Below, one piece after another: positions 12,074 through 23,328 of a DNA stretch of 64,000 nt. The notes under the pieces were generated by a model that was not told where the DNA came from, did not search any database, and was given only the letters and a program-made list of their open reading frames with translations. The DNA lies in assembly GCA_963854735.1 (NCBI GenBank), contig OY978098.1:2046001-2110000 (forward strand), written 5' to 3'. Position 1 is the first letter of the stretch; every line of letters begins with the position of its first letter. The translations under genes and the position numbers were made by a program. The stretch comes from Marvania coccoides (Eukaryota > Chlorophyta > Trebouxiophyceae > Chlorellales > Chlorellaceae).

Positions 12074-13644
12074 TCATGTACTCAAGGGGGTGTACCTAAC
12101 CTCAGCAGCCCCAGCAGCGAAGCGGCGTCCAGCCGTGACGGCAGATGCTGCTGCCGCAGCAATGGCCACGCCTGCAGCAGTTTGGATCAGCCAGCTGGGC
12201 TTATAGCGGTTCTGAGGGGGGAAGTAGGGCCTGCACTCACGAGAGACCTGCAAATTTTGAGGACACATAGACGATGCTCATTTTATTTTTAGTTATCAAC
12301 ATCGTCAATTTGAAAAAATGCTGATACAAAATACTCGCCTGTGCCCCGGGCGGCATCCAGAAGACGTCTCTGCACGGCGCCGCCGGTCCAACCTTGGGCG
12401 GGCAGTCCACCAGGTCCAGCGTGGTGTTCAAGCACAGCCACAGCTCCGCCAAATTTCCGCGATAGCACGCCAGCCGGGGGGCCACTCCCCACGCGCCCTG
12501 CACCGCCTCAATCGCAGTGCGGGAGGGGAACGACCGCAGCCCCGCGCCCCGCATGTGCGGCACGATGCCAGCAGCCTCAAACAACGCGTTGACGTCGTAT
12601 TTGTCGTGCAGCGCCATTACCGTGCCCATAAAGTGCGTGCGGTTGCCCAGCAGCGGCTCAGCGCAGGTGCCGTGCTTGCTCCACTCATGGTCCCAAAATG
12701 CGGCGTCTGTGCCGTGGAAACTGGGCCACTCGCACGCCTGTTCATCGCTGCTGACGCCATTTTTAATGCCGCCCGCCTCCTGCTGGCCCCTGCGCTTCCC
12801 GTGGCACCCCTCGTCGTCGCTGTCGGCGTGCCTGGTGTTCTGCTGCCGGCCCCACCATCCGGTGGCTTGGAAGGGGCGCATCCTTGCCATGCGTTCAAGC
12901 ATCCCTCCCCGACCACGCTCAGGCTCACCGTCGCCGCCACCCCTCTCTGCGTGTCGGCCCTTGTTGCTGCGCCCCCAGCTGCCATTGCCGTTGCCCTCGT
13001 ACTTGCTGTGCATATCCTCAATGCGGCTCTCCGTGTCAAAGTCTTCTTCTTCCTCCTCAGAAGATGAATAATCATCGCCTGCCGCCTGGCCGCGGAACCG
13101 TGCACCAACTTCGTGCATCTCCGCCATGCGAGCTACCATGCCATCATCATCATCTGAATCCGAGTCTGACTCTGAGCGCTCCTCGTTGTCAGCCACGGTC
13201 TCAACAGCGTTTTTGCCACCTTCGTTGCCACCGTGCGAGCAAAACTGAGGCCAACCTCCGCTGGAGTACTCGGGCCAGAGGCCGTGGATGGTGAAGGCTT
13301 GCACAGCGTTGGCGGTGCAGTGGGAGTGCTCGGCGGAGATCTGTCGGCAGAAGGTGGGGCTCCACGTTCGAACCAGCAGGAAGAGGTCAAAGCCTGGGTC
13401 TACTGTACAGGAGGTTTAGGAAACGGAGGGGTGAGCGAGAACAGAGAGAGGGAAGGGTGGGTCTGGTGCAAAGGATGAGAGGGGCCTTCTTGTGGCCAAC
13501 AGGAGGCTCAAACGCAGTTTTCTTCCTCGGAGAGTGATTCCTACCTGGGTTTTCGGAAGCCTGTGCGGCAGCGTGCGCGGTGGACGACAGAGACAGCGAG
13601 AGGATAGCTGGTATAACCAGGGCAAGTATCATAGATGTCCTCAT
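12074..13644 (-). CDS. RNase T2 family ribonuclease with acidic insert and C-terminal tail
   Basis: Minus-strand exons 13644-13545, 13402-12339 and 12247-12074 give 445 aa; typical T2 enzymes are about 230-250. T2 RNases cleave RNA through 2',3'-cyclic phosphates in secretory or vacuolar compartments. A signal peptide (MRTSMILALVIPAILSLSL) leads to the core: FLLVRTW, CAS I FTIHGLWPEYS, CAS II HEWSKHGTC, and a Cys-rich end (LWLCLNTTLDLVDCPP, CRDVFW). Between CAS I and CAS II lies a roughly 170-residue insert rich in Ser/Asp/Glu and Arg/Gly. Exon 3 adds CRPYFPPQNRYKPSWLI and an Ala-rich hydrophobic segment that may be a membrane anchor. Joining it needs a GC-AG intron (GCGAGT at 12338); if that is not spliced, the protein ends 34 residues into the intron without the hydrophobic tail. 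Confidence 0.85.
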
Positions 13645-14065
13645 CACGTGCGCAACAACTCACAGGCCCAAAAAATAGTAGGTCTTGAGGGTTATATCTG
13701 AAACACGAAATTCTAGCTCGAAGTGATTGCAGTTGAGAACAATTTTCAAATTTTTACGCCGGTTTCACTGCAGCAATGGATATGCGCTTCTACCACAGTT
13801 GTAATGAAAAAAAAGGATTTGTTATATTTACTTTAACGTTCAATACCAATCCCCCACCGTCACGAACTTCGGAATGCCAGTGACATGGCAAGGGCCTGAA
13901 GAGAGCGACCCTTGAACTCCCCGGCGTTTAGTTTATAATTTTGAAAACCTCAAGAAGTGCCCAAGCCCCTCACAGACCAAACCGAGCCTGGCGAATCGAT
14001 TTAGAGAGGAAAATAACAAACGATTGTTTATGCGATAGTTAAAACCACAAACGTGAACGCCCGTC
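13645..14065. promoter_or_regulatory. Divergent promoter, RNase T2 / CCDC6-like
   Basis: 421 bp between the two ATGs, AT-rich. No specific motif was assigned. Confidence 0.35.
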
Positions 14066-15339
14066 ATGGACGATGCGGCTCTGCTTGCGGAGATGGATCA
14101 GCTCAAAGCCGAGGTGCGTGCGCAGCTCTTCGGCCATCTGTTTCGATCAAAACATGCTTCTCCTCTCGAGGATTTTGTGTCGCCCTCTCTCACACACATC
14201 TCACATCCTTCCTTTCTCCTCGCCTGCTGCAGTTGGAGGCTGAGCGACAGCAGCGACAGCAGGTTGCGGAGGAGCTGCGCCGCGTGAAAGCACAGAAGCA
14301 AGCAGCACAAAAGGCGTACGAAGAGGAGGAGGAGTTCATCACCAACCGCCTGCTCAACCGCCTGGACGAGCTCAAAGCCGACAGGGCGGCGCTGGCAAAG
14401 CAGGTCGAGGCGGAGGAGGACTTCCTGGTGAACACGTTGCAGCGCAGGCTGTCGCAGGTGCACCGAGAGAAGGCGGCGGTGGAGGCGCGCCTGGCGGGCG
14501 AGCAAGACAGCGCGGCGCTGCTGCAGCGGCGGCTGGGGGAGCTCGCGGAGGAGCGGCACCGCCTGGTGAAGGAGAAAGCTGATCTGGAAAATGCGCTGGA
14601 GGCGGAGCAGGAGTACATCTCGCTCAAGCTGACCAAGCAGGTGGAAAAGCTGGCTTCAGAGAAGTCGGGGCTGGCGCGCGAGAAGTGCGAGCTGCAGCGC
14701 CACGTGGAGGAGCTGTCTGGCGCCGTGGCCCGCACCCGCCAAGAGAAGGTCGACCTGGAGGCGGCATTGGAGGCCGAGGAAGAGGCAGTGGTGAGATTTT
14801 ATGCAGTACACGTGTTCACAGTGTACTAAATAGTTTTTTCTTTCCACAGTTACCCTTCAACGTACTGATTCACTCCTCGTTTTGCCCCTCAGGTGAACCG
14901 CCTGCAGCGCCAGCTCCAGCAGGTGACCACCGCCTACCGCGCCCTGGAGACGCGCATGGAGGCCTATGGGATGTCCCCCCGCGAGAACGCGCCCCCCATC
15001 GACGCCACCACCGAGTGGATCTACAGCGGAACCCACAGAGCTTACGGCCGCTCCCCCAGCCGCTCCTCCGACCGCATGCTGATCGACGGCAGGCGAGAGC
15101 GCAGCCTGAGCGTCAGTAGCACCTCCAGCCTGCGGCGGGCGTCCGCAGACTTGCAACATGGGGGCGGCATGGGCAGCGGTGGCATCGGCACTCAGCAAAC
15201 CTCTGCTGGGCCCATGGCCTCCTGCGGGCCCACGCCCCACCAGAGCGCCTCTTCCTCGCCCAGCCACCGTGCCAGGGCCGTAGTCACCGCTGCTGCTGCA
15301 GCGACGACAGCGGCTGCTGCAACAAATTGCGTTCAATGA
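14066..15339 (+). CDS. CCDC6-like coiled-coil protein
   Basis: Exons 14066-14113, 14233-14790 and 14893-15339 give 350 aa. Residues 1 to about 230 are a near-continuous coiled coil with the repeated E-E-E-x-x-x-N-x-L signature of the CCDC6/DUF2046 family (EEEEFITNRLLNRLDELK, EAEEDFLVNTLQRRL, EAEQEYISLKLTKQV, EAEEEAVVNRLQRQL). Four such units are spaced about 40-50 residues apart. The C-terminal 120 residues are disordered, Ser/Ala-rich, with RSPSRSSD and RRERSLSVSS that look like phosphosites. CCDC6 in animals is a cytosolic/nuclear signalling scaffold; the role in algae is not known. The final TAAAATTAAAA-type codons come from a GCT/GCA repeat. Confidence 0.85.
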
Positions 15340-15657
15340 CGCTTCAAGTTGAGAGATGGGGGGTTCGTTTTTTATTATCCCTCCTGCAGAGACCACATGT
15401 CGCTATCGATGCAAATATCTGCTTGTACTTACTAGTTTCGTCTTCCTCTCGTCTGTCTCCCTCCCCTTGTTTTTTGAGTTGATGTGAGCGGCGTGCTTTG
15501 ACACTCATTTCAACTTTTAAGTTTTTTATTTTTACACGTCTTCATGTTTTTCCTTCAACGAATGATACATCAGCTAATTCAAATTGTGATTGGTTTGATC
15601 AAATTAAATGTAAAACATGCAAAACAGATACATTTGGTCAGCATTCGTTTCTTGTAT
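15340..15657. other. Convergent 3' region
   Basis: AT-rich 318-bp spacer. TTACA at 15532-15536 reads TGTAA for the minus-strand Agenet/RRM gene, 122 nt past its stop. Confidence 0.4.
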
Positions 15658-18144
15658 TCAGGCGACAACACCGTGGAAGCCCGCGAGCGCCTGGAACACC
15701 TGGGAGTGGCGCAGCGCGGCCAAACGCTGCTCTGCAGCCTTCTCCCGCCAGTACAGCTCCTCGTGGCGGCCGGCCAGGGCGGCACGCTCCCTCCTTGCCA
15801 CCGCACGAGCGCCCACCTGGTCGCGCTCCAGCTGCCGACGCAGCACGCCCCGCGCACGCTGCACAGCCCGTCGCTGCGCAGGCGACACCTTTCCCTGCTC
15901 GTCGCTTCCCTCCTCTTCCCATTCCTCTGCCACTTGCACCAGCCTCACGACGCCGCCAGCAGGCGCCTCGCAGTCCCACCGCCCAAACACACCCTGCAGC
16001 GCGCGGTCAAACACCGACTGAGACCCGCTGGCACCCCCAACGCGAGCTACCCGCGCCTTCACCGGCCGAGGGGACGCCTTCAGCATGAACACCATCTCTT
16101 CCAGGTTGCGCACCACCGCCGCAGCTGCTTCGGGGCTCTCCATCTGCACCACCGCGTGACCCGTGTGCAGCGAGGTGACCTGGTCGCGCACAAACTCTGC
16201 CCCCACGGGGCGCCCAAACTGAGAGAACGCCGCAAGCACGTCAGCTTGCTGCACCTGAGGGGCCACCCCCTGCAGCCAAACGCAGCAACTGGGCGGGGGC
16301 GAAGGCACAGGAGGGGGTCGCTCAAACGCTGCTGCATCCAGCAACCTGGCATTGCTGCTGCTGCTGCTGCTGCCACCCAATTCACACCCGGCCAGCACCT
16401 CGGCCAGCTCGCGAGCCTGGCGCGCGTGCAGCTTGCCCTGCGCCACGCCCACCACGCGCTCCAGTGCCCTCCAGTCCAGCGCCATCTCAAATTCCAGCGT
16501 GTCGGGCTGCGCAAAGCGAGAGCTCGCTGCCGCTCCGCCGCCATGCTGCAAATCCAGCTGCAGGTGACCAGGCATCTGCGCAGACGCACCCCACGAGTGC
16601 TGCTTGGCCCCCACCAGCGGGCGGTGGGCCAGCAGCGGCCGCGGCAGTGGGCACCCGCGGCTGGGGGCCAAGCACAGCCGTCTCAGCACCGGCGCTCCCT
16701 CGGCAGCAGCGGCAGCGTTGGCAAACACCACCACCGCGTACCCCGCGTGGCTGGCGCCGCAGTCCAGCTTGGTGGAGGCCACCGTGATGCGGACCACGCC
16801 CTTGACCACCGCCTTCAGCGCCGTCCGCAGCGCCTCAGATGTCAGCCAGGGAGGCAGATTGTCCAGGCACCACACGAGGCTCAAATTGTTGGACGCCATG
16901 CAAAACAGCGGCCCTAAAACAGGATATTGGGCGGGCGCGGGTGCAGCAATAGGAAGAAGGGAGGTTGCAACAACAGCGGTGGCAATCGGCGCAGGACGAG
17001 CCGACAGGGTTGGCGCATTGGGTGGCTGTGAAGGGAGCGACGTCTGTGCTTCTCTCAGCAGAGTTTCAGCATTGTCAGTGTCGTCTGCAGCCACAGCCAG
17101 GCCTCTCTCGTCGTTACTTTCGGTGCGCATTCCCTGCTGTCTTCTGAAAGTGGCCAAAATTCTCGATTTTGCCAGACTGGAGCATGACACTATAACGTCG
17201 TTGAAGCAGCGGCGTCGTTTTGCCGCAGCTGCGCCCTCCACCTCCTCTTCCTCTTCGTGGGCGCAAGGTGAAGGCCCAGCCATATCGTCATTTTCCGTTG
17301 TTTCTGCCGAGTTGGAAGAAGGCTCCTTAACCACTTCAGAGGTCCTGCGTTTTTCACGAGCATGCCCGAGCAACGATGATGCCCTGGCGCCCGCCTCCCC
17401 CTCCTTTCTCCCCTCCCCCCTGTGGTCTTTATAATTTTCGAAGAATTTGGGCTTCTTGGGCTCCAGTTTCCACGTCGTGACGTTCCACCGCATGGCGGTG
17501 CGCACCCGGCGACCTTCGAGGTCGTTGGCAGCAAGGTTTATGTAGACGTCTGGATCGATTGGGAAGTACACTGAGCACCTATCGTCCCAGACCTCCACCA
17601 CGTACCCCTCCCACCACGCTTCCCTAAAGTCCCATACGTCGACAGCGTCGCCTGGGTTCCTAGCATGAGGAGGGATGTCGTCGTGGTCATCTGGCACTGA
17701 GTAGCGCAGCCTGGTTAAAGGAACCAGGTCCTGCTCTGGGGCCCGAGTTCTTTTTTTTACAATCTGTAGGTAGCAAGTCAACTAAAATTAAAAATACCGA
17801 GCAGCAGCGGGTTCTGCTGGAGCGAGACATCAAGGTGGCAAAGAGCCGGAGAGAGGCAATTAGCGAGGGCAACTGTGGATATTCTTTAGCACTCACCGTT
17901 TCGTACGATATTTGATATCGAGCACCCTTTTTTGCGATCAGCGTGCACGCCCACCAGCCGCCCTGGTATCCCGCCTCGTCTTTCTTCATCTTGCACTGAA
18001 GGGGGGAAAGGTTATAGTGAATGGAGACGTCGGCGAAAACGGCGAAAGAATTGTTTTGAAAGATTTGAAGGACGGAAGACATCCGACGTCCGAGCAGGCG
18101 TTTAATGTGTTTACCTCCAGCTTATCTCCGATAGAAAAGAACAT
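15658..18144 (-). CDS. Tandem Agenet (Tudor-like) and RRM-type protein
   Basis: Minus-strand exons 18144-18115, 17995-17897 and 17763-15658 give 744 aa. The N-terminus (MFFSIGDKLECKMKKDEAGYQGGWWACTL, YQISYET) followed by VDVWDFREAWWEGYVVEV and SVYFPIDPD is a pair of plant Agenet modules, the Tudor-like folds that read modified histones in several plant proteins. After an acidic/Ser-rich linker come two RRM-like regions: LSLVWCLDNLPPWLTSEALR with AGYAVVVFANAAAA, and CCVWLQGVAPQVQQADVLAAF with GHAVVQMESPEAAA. The last 110 residues are an Arg/Ala-rich helix. The acceptor of exon 3 could also be 18 nt upstream, adding six residues. The combination suggests a chromatin-linked RNA-binding factor; that is inference. 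Confidence 0.75.
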
Positions 18145-18471
18145 TTTGGACGAGCCCAAAATAATAATTTATTTCACATTTACAAGTATATGTCGCTGAG
18201 AACCTGAGATCTGTATGCGGTGGGTAATCTCGAATTTTGAAAGAGGGGAAATTATACAAATAAATTAATTCACAATAAAGAATAAAAATAGAACTTCTAT
18301 TTCGGAAATGAATTGAAAAATCCGTGACCTTCACACCCCCTTTTTCGTGAGCCTCGGTTGCGTTTGCGGCATTAAAAAACATTTGTATCGGTATACTCTA
18401 CAGCACGAGCAGCATAGCCTGACTACCTGAAAATTCTCGAAATAAACTGATCTTTCAAGTGAAGATTTTGC
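18145..18471. promoter_or_regulatory. Divergent promoter, Agenet/RRM / MBL protein
   Basis: 327-bp AT-rich spacer between start codons, no motif assigned. Confidence 0.35.
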
Positions 18472-19578
18472 ATGGCAGCAGCATTTTGCACCTCTTTCCG
18501 GGTGCCCAAGACCATCACAGCAAGATTCCGTGACGCGAGGCTCACAATGTCCAGCACCAGCTCATCTCCCGAAAAGAAGCCCGCCAAACGCCAACGCCGC
18601 ACAGAAAACGTCCCAGGCCCATTCTGGGTCGACACAAAATGCATCGACTGCGACACCTGCCGGTGGATGGCGCCAGCGACGTTTGTAGCGTCTGGCGGCA
18701 AATCTGCGGTCGCCGCACAGCCGACCACCCCCGCCGAGCGTAACGCCACGCTGCTGGCCCTCCTTGCCTGTCCCACCTTCAGCATCCATGCCGACATGGA
18801 GGACATGGCCCCCGGGGAGCTAGCACGCGCCAGAGATTCATACCCCCTCCTCATCCCAAAAACTGTTTCACTTTTTCATCTCGGACACCACGCTGAGGAG
18901 ACCTTTGGCGCAGCGCCCTACCTCATTCTCCGCCCTCAAGGAAACATCATGGTGGACGTGCCCAGGTGGAGCCCGCAGTTGGCTGAGCGGCTGAAAGCGC
19001 TGGGCGGCGTCGCTTTTATGTTCCTATCTCACCGAGATGACGTGGCTGGGCACCAGAAATGGGCGGAAAGCATGGGGGCGAAGCGAATCATCCACAGCCT
19101 GGAAGTCAACAAGCGCCAGGGCACCGAGTAAGCATTGCATCCCTCTGCTTCCTAATTATTTCTCCCTATTGCTTTTTATTATTCCAATTTTAATCTTGCG
19201 TTCTTCTTCTCTTTTTCACTGAATTGATTCAGCGCGGTGGAGTGGCAGCTCGCGGGGGAAGGCCCTTGGCACATCGACGACGACTGTGAGCTGATTTTCA
19301 CTCCTGGGCACACCAGAGGCTGCGTCTCTCTGCTTTTCAAACCTGACAAAGCGCTGCTCACGGGGGACCACCTCGCTTTTAGCGCCCGCCTCAACAGGCT
19401 CACCATCTTCCGCAACCACAACTGGCACAGCGTACCGCAGCAGTTGGACAGCGTTAAAAAGTTAATCGGCCTTGACTTTTTGCACGTGATTCCGGGGCAC
19501 GGCAGGCGGACTTCCTTTGGTAGCGCGGAGGATCGGGACGCAGCGCTGCAGCACTTGCTGCAGGAGGAAGGAGCTTGA
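18472..19578 (+). CDS. Ferredoxin-like plus metallo-beta-lactamase fold protein, plastid candidate
   Basis: Exons 18472-19127 and 19233-19578 give 333 aa. It matches the plant family that fuses a small ferredoxin-like segment to a metallo-beta-lactamase hydrolase. The N-terminus (MAAAFCTSFRVPKTITARF) resembles an organelle-targeting peptide. CIDCDTCRWMAP and ALLACPTFSI supply three Cys plus one Cys, a possible iron-sulfur or structural site. The hydrolase part shows FLSHRDDVAGH, FTPGHTRGC, LLTGDHLAF and VIPGHGRR in the usual MBL order. The first metal motif is HxDDxxxH rather than the classical HxHxDH, as in the plant homologues I recall. The substrate is unknown; glyoxalase II-like chemistry is possible. 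Confidence 0.85.
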
Positions 19579-19652
19579 GGAACGCATACCGGGGGAAAAT
19601 TGTTTTGATTCTTACACAATCCAAAGATGTGCTTTTCTAGACAACACAGTCT

Positions 19653-21685
19653 CTACATGTCGCAAAACAGTGCTGCCTGCTGATCCATGCGCAGCAGTGC
19701 CGTCTCCATGGTGCGAAGGACCGCCTTCAGCCGCGTCACCTTGCCGACGTTGAGCTGGCTGGCGTCCATGCGGCCCTGGGCCACCTCGTCGACCATCTCC
19801 AGCAGACGGGTGCTCTCTGGGGAGGTGGTTTCTTCGCCCAGGCGCTGCAGTACGTTGCCCATGGAGCGGTACAGTTGGGTGGAAATGCGGGACGAGGCGG
19901 TGGTCACCGACGCTCGCCACGTGTAGAAGGTGCGGGAGGGGGCGCGGTCGTTATTGCGGGGAATGTCCTGCAGCCTCAGATACCTACGATTTGAAGGTGG
20001 AAAATGGAAGGGAAAAATGAGAACATTAGTTGTACACGTTATTCAACACCCTTAATAAACGAAGCAGCATATTTCAAGATGCTCTTGAATGCAAAAAATG
20101 GCGAATAAAACACGCAAAATAAAGCGAAGTAAAGTAATATATCTCCTCAGAAACGACTGCTCTGTTCATTGAATACCTAGTATTAATTTTTTTGTTCCTC
20201 ACCCGTCTTTGAGCATCGCGTACAGTGCCTCTCGCGCCTCTGCGTTGGGCACCATCGCCTGGTCCGCCACCGCCTTCTGCTCCATCTGCCCCTCCAGCAG
20301 CAGCATGTTCCAGATGCGCCGCGCCGTCTCCCCAAACCGCAGCCCAACCACCGCCAGGATGCAGCCGGCGCGCACCACGCCCAGCGCGCCTTCCAAGCTC
20401 ACGGTGAACTGCGTGCCCCCCGACCGCTGCACCACCTCCAGGGAGTCTGCAGCCAGCGAGTTGAGCGCGTCACGCAGCACGCCAGGCGGCAGAGCCCCAT
20501 CACCGTGCAGGCGCTTGGACTCCTTGACAGCCTCCTCCACGGACGCAGGCCCCGAGTCCGACAGCTTCACCGCCTCCCCCTCTTTGTGCGCCGCCGCCGA
20601 CAGCAGCGCCTCCACCGCCTTACCCTCCATTTCGCCATATTGGCTGCTCACAAACCTGGCGACCTCCTGGTTGCGGAAACGGCGGTTGAACTCGTCGTAA
20701 TTCACCCGCCACAGAATGACTTCGGAAGCCGCGCCGCTGGCCCCCCCTCCATCCTCTGCCTTGACACCTTTGATGCGCTTGAGCCCGGCGGCAGCGCCCG
20801 CAGCCTCGCCAGGCGCTGGCCGCTTTGCTCCCGAGCCCCCTGCTCCTGCGCCCCCCACCGCCGCGCCTTCCTCTGGCATTCTAAAGGCTTCCAGCGTGGC
20901 GCACCCCCTGTGCTCGAACCGCACCGCCTGAAAGTCCATGCGCTGGCGCTGCTTCATGGCCTCCCTCTGCTGCTGCAGGTCCTCCTCGCTGCCGGGCTTG
21001 GGCGCCGCTTTTTTCCGGTTTTTTTGCGTGTTGATGTGCATCTCCAGCGGGGGAGGGGGCAGCGTGCAGGGCGGCACGCGCTCCACGAAGTGTTCATTGA
21101 CCAGCACTTGCACCGCCGCCTGCATGGTGCGAGGGTCCACCGTCTCATCGACCCCGTCCACCGCCCGCACAGAATGCACTGCCTGCGACAGCTGCCACAT
21201 CTGCAGGCGGCCGTGGTGCAGCAAGGTCTGCACCACCGCCACGGCAACGTCGCCAAAAGGCTGCAGGCCGCCAAACTCAGAGCGCGTGTGCTCCAGGAAC
21301 CACGGCATGCGCACGATCTGCAGCATGCGACTCATGTCTGCCTCGTACAGCTGCTCAGTCTTGCGGTCTGTGTCGCTGGTGTGGAGGTAGACGGCCACGC
21401 AGTTTTGCTGGATGAGCACCACCAGAGCGGTGCGCAGGGCCTCGGGGGGCAGCTTGGACAGGATGCGCAGCTCCTGGAAGGTCTGCCTTCCGTGCTTGAG
21501 CAGCGCCTGCACCACATCCTGCATTTTCAAAAGAGACAAAAAAATGAAACATAATCAAAGGCATTCGTTCTTGGCATCCAAAGCGCAGAGCGTGCCTTGC
21601 ATAGTGTCCCATAGTTCCACTGAATGAGTTTCAATGCCAGGCGGGCAGCATCCGTACTCCTCCCGGCGTCAATAGTTGTTTGCAT
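19653..21685 (-). CDS. RPC3: RNA polymerase III subunit RPC3 (RPC82/POLR3C)
   Basis: Minus-strand exons 21685-21596, 21518-20203 and 19983-19653 give 578 aa. RPC3 is part of the Pol III RPC3-RPC6-RPC7 subcomplex needed for initiation at tRNA and 5S genes. The winged-helix repeats are visible: DVVQALLKHGRQTFQELRIL...LRTALVVLIQQNCV, VAVAVVQTLLHHGRLQMWQL, and AARRIWNMLLLEGQMEQKAV. The C-terminus has the conserved DIPRNNDRAPSRTFYTW. The 30-residue first exon (LALKLIQWNYGTLC) aligns without gaps to the plant N-terminus, but requires a GC-AG intron (AAG|GCACGC at 21595). The linker around residues 240-270 is Ala/Gly-rich and poorly conserved. TGTAA on the minus strand lies 37 nt past the stop. Confidence 0.9.
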
Positions 21686-21895
21686 GTTTATTGTTTTTAT
21701 TTATTGAAAATTTATACGTTTGCATACGGAAATATGCACATGTTTACACCGATGGCGAGTATTTATATGGGTTAATTCAATTTAAAGTGTAAAATAGACC
21801 GAATGAAAAAAAATGTTCAAGCTTGCAGGCCTGGGCCGGTTTTCCTCGGTCAGAGGGGTACAATCGTGTTCCATGTTGTTGGAGGTCTTGCCAAT

Positions 21896-21974
21896 AAAGG
21901 TACACTCTGAAATTTTGCAGGCTGTTTCCTCACTGTCTAATCTAAATGCTCACAAAATTTCAGAGTGTACCTTT
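21896..21974. repeat. Perfect 22-bp inverted repeat
   Basis: Arms 21896-21917 and 21953-21974 are exact reverse complements (AAAGGTACACTCTGAAATTTTG), with a 35-nt spacer. Outside the arms similarity continues weakly with CCAA. This could be a foldback element remnant or a transcript hairpin. Confidence 0.8.
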
Positions 21975-22151
21975 TTTGGTGTGGTGTTAAAATTGGCACT
22001 GCGGGCAGGGACACGGCGGTGGCAAAATAATTACACGCAAGACCCTTTACGAGCAGCTAGGGAATTATATACGTACAAACTACAAGAGGCAAGTCTATAG
22101 AAACAAGAAATTGGGGATAAAGTAGCGCAAATAGGGCTGGAGCCTCCTAGG

Positions 22152-22184
22152 AATATGAAGGCAAATCAAATTTGCCTTCATATT
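22152..22184. repeat. Perfect 15-bp hairpin, 3-nt loop
   Basis: Arms 22152-22166 (AATATGAAGGCAAAT) and 22170-22184 are exact reverse complements with CAA between them. Confidence 0.85.
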
Positions 22185-23328
22185 TTAGCTTCTGATAGAA
22201 TGTGGCCTTTTTAAACGCCATCAGCTCGCTATAAAGTCATTCTGCAGCGTATTTCAAGCGGCATGGGGTGCTGTCATGGCCATATCAGCTGCATATTACC
22301 TCGGCAACAGCAGGCATGCTGTAATTTGGGCAGAAATTGTATTTTTAGGCTGTATGTCCTCTCCTTAGATGGAATAGTGTTTTCTGAAGTGCATCTTCGC
22401 TGGCTTGACAGCCTGCATCACGCCATTTGGGAAGCTGCAAGGGCCGTTGGGCGTGGTCCCCTACAAAGAGTTTTATCGTCGTTGAGCTTAATCTAGGACG
22501 TAATAACCCATATAAGGGATGTTATAGATGATATTTTCTCAAAATGGCTATCAGAAATCAGCTCACCGTGGTTGCTTAATTTTGGAGGTCTTCAAAAAAG
22601 GTTTGTTTGACAAAACAAAGAGCCTGAGCCCTTTATGATGCATATAAACACTTTATAAAACTAAATGTACAACTCAAATGGAAGCTGCTGGCCGTCATCA
22701 AGCCACAGCCTTCACTGTTTTTCCTCCGCCGACACCTCTCGTAGGCGATGTTTCAGTGAGCCAGGGCAGGTTTTGGCTAACAAGATAACATTTGTATTAC
22801 TTAAAACAAATGTCCAGGCCGCGGAGGCCGCGAAATTTCGCTGTTCGTGCAATGATGTGATCTAAATTTCTAGAATTGTTCATGAAAATCCAGGCTGCGA
22901 ACTTTCAGAAGAATCATTATTTCTTTTGTAACCAGATGCAATATTAAAAAGAATTGTTTATTGCAAATTTTTCAAGCTTGAACATGGAACTCGAATAAGG
23001 GGGAGTCCTCGGAAAACAAATTGGACCCCCGGGCCCGTAGCCTAGACCTAGACACCTTTTAAAATCATTCCGCCGCCCCTTTTACACTTTTTAATGTTCA
23101 TACGGATTTATCAAAGCGCCGCAGCCCCGAAATAGGCCCTATTCCGCGTGTTTTCCGCGATCGGAAAACAGGGATATAGCAGGGTTGCACTCGAGTGAAA
23201 AATATTTCTAGCAAAAACTGAGCATGATCGCGTTTCCAGAGCAATTGGTGCTTATAAAAATGCGCACGTGATTACTTGGCATTGATCTTGCATCCAATTC
23301 TCCAGCAACCTCTGCTTTTTGGAACGAA

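Larger units (their letters stand above)
21686..23328. other. 1.6-kb AT-rich intergenic region with several foldbacks
   Basis: No credible ORF or RNA gene was found. It contains a perfect 22-bp inverted repeat (21896-21974), a perfect 15-bp hairpin (22152-22184), and smaller palindromes at 23131-23143 and 23150-23169. The distal part serves as upstream region for the glycosyltransferase gene and the proximal part for RPC3. Confidence 0.5.

Noticed and set aside
15544..17434. Long plus-strand ORFs opposite the Agenet/RRM gene
   Set aside because: Pro/Arg/His-rich shadow frames; the minus strand has domains and consistent splicing.
21813..22865. Short ORFs in the 1.6-kb spacer
   Set aside because: AT-rich, Cys/His-scattered translations with no domain and no splice continuity.
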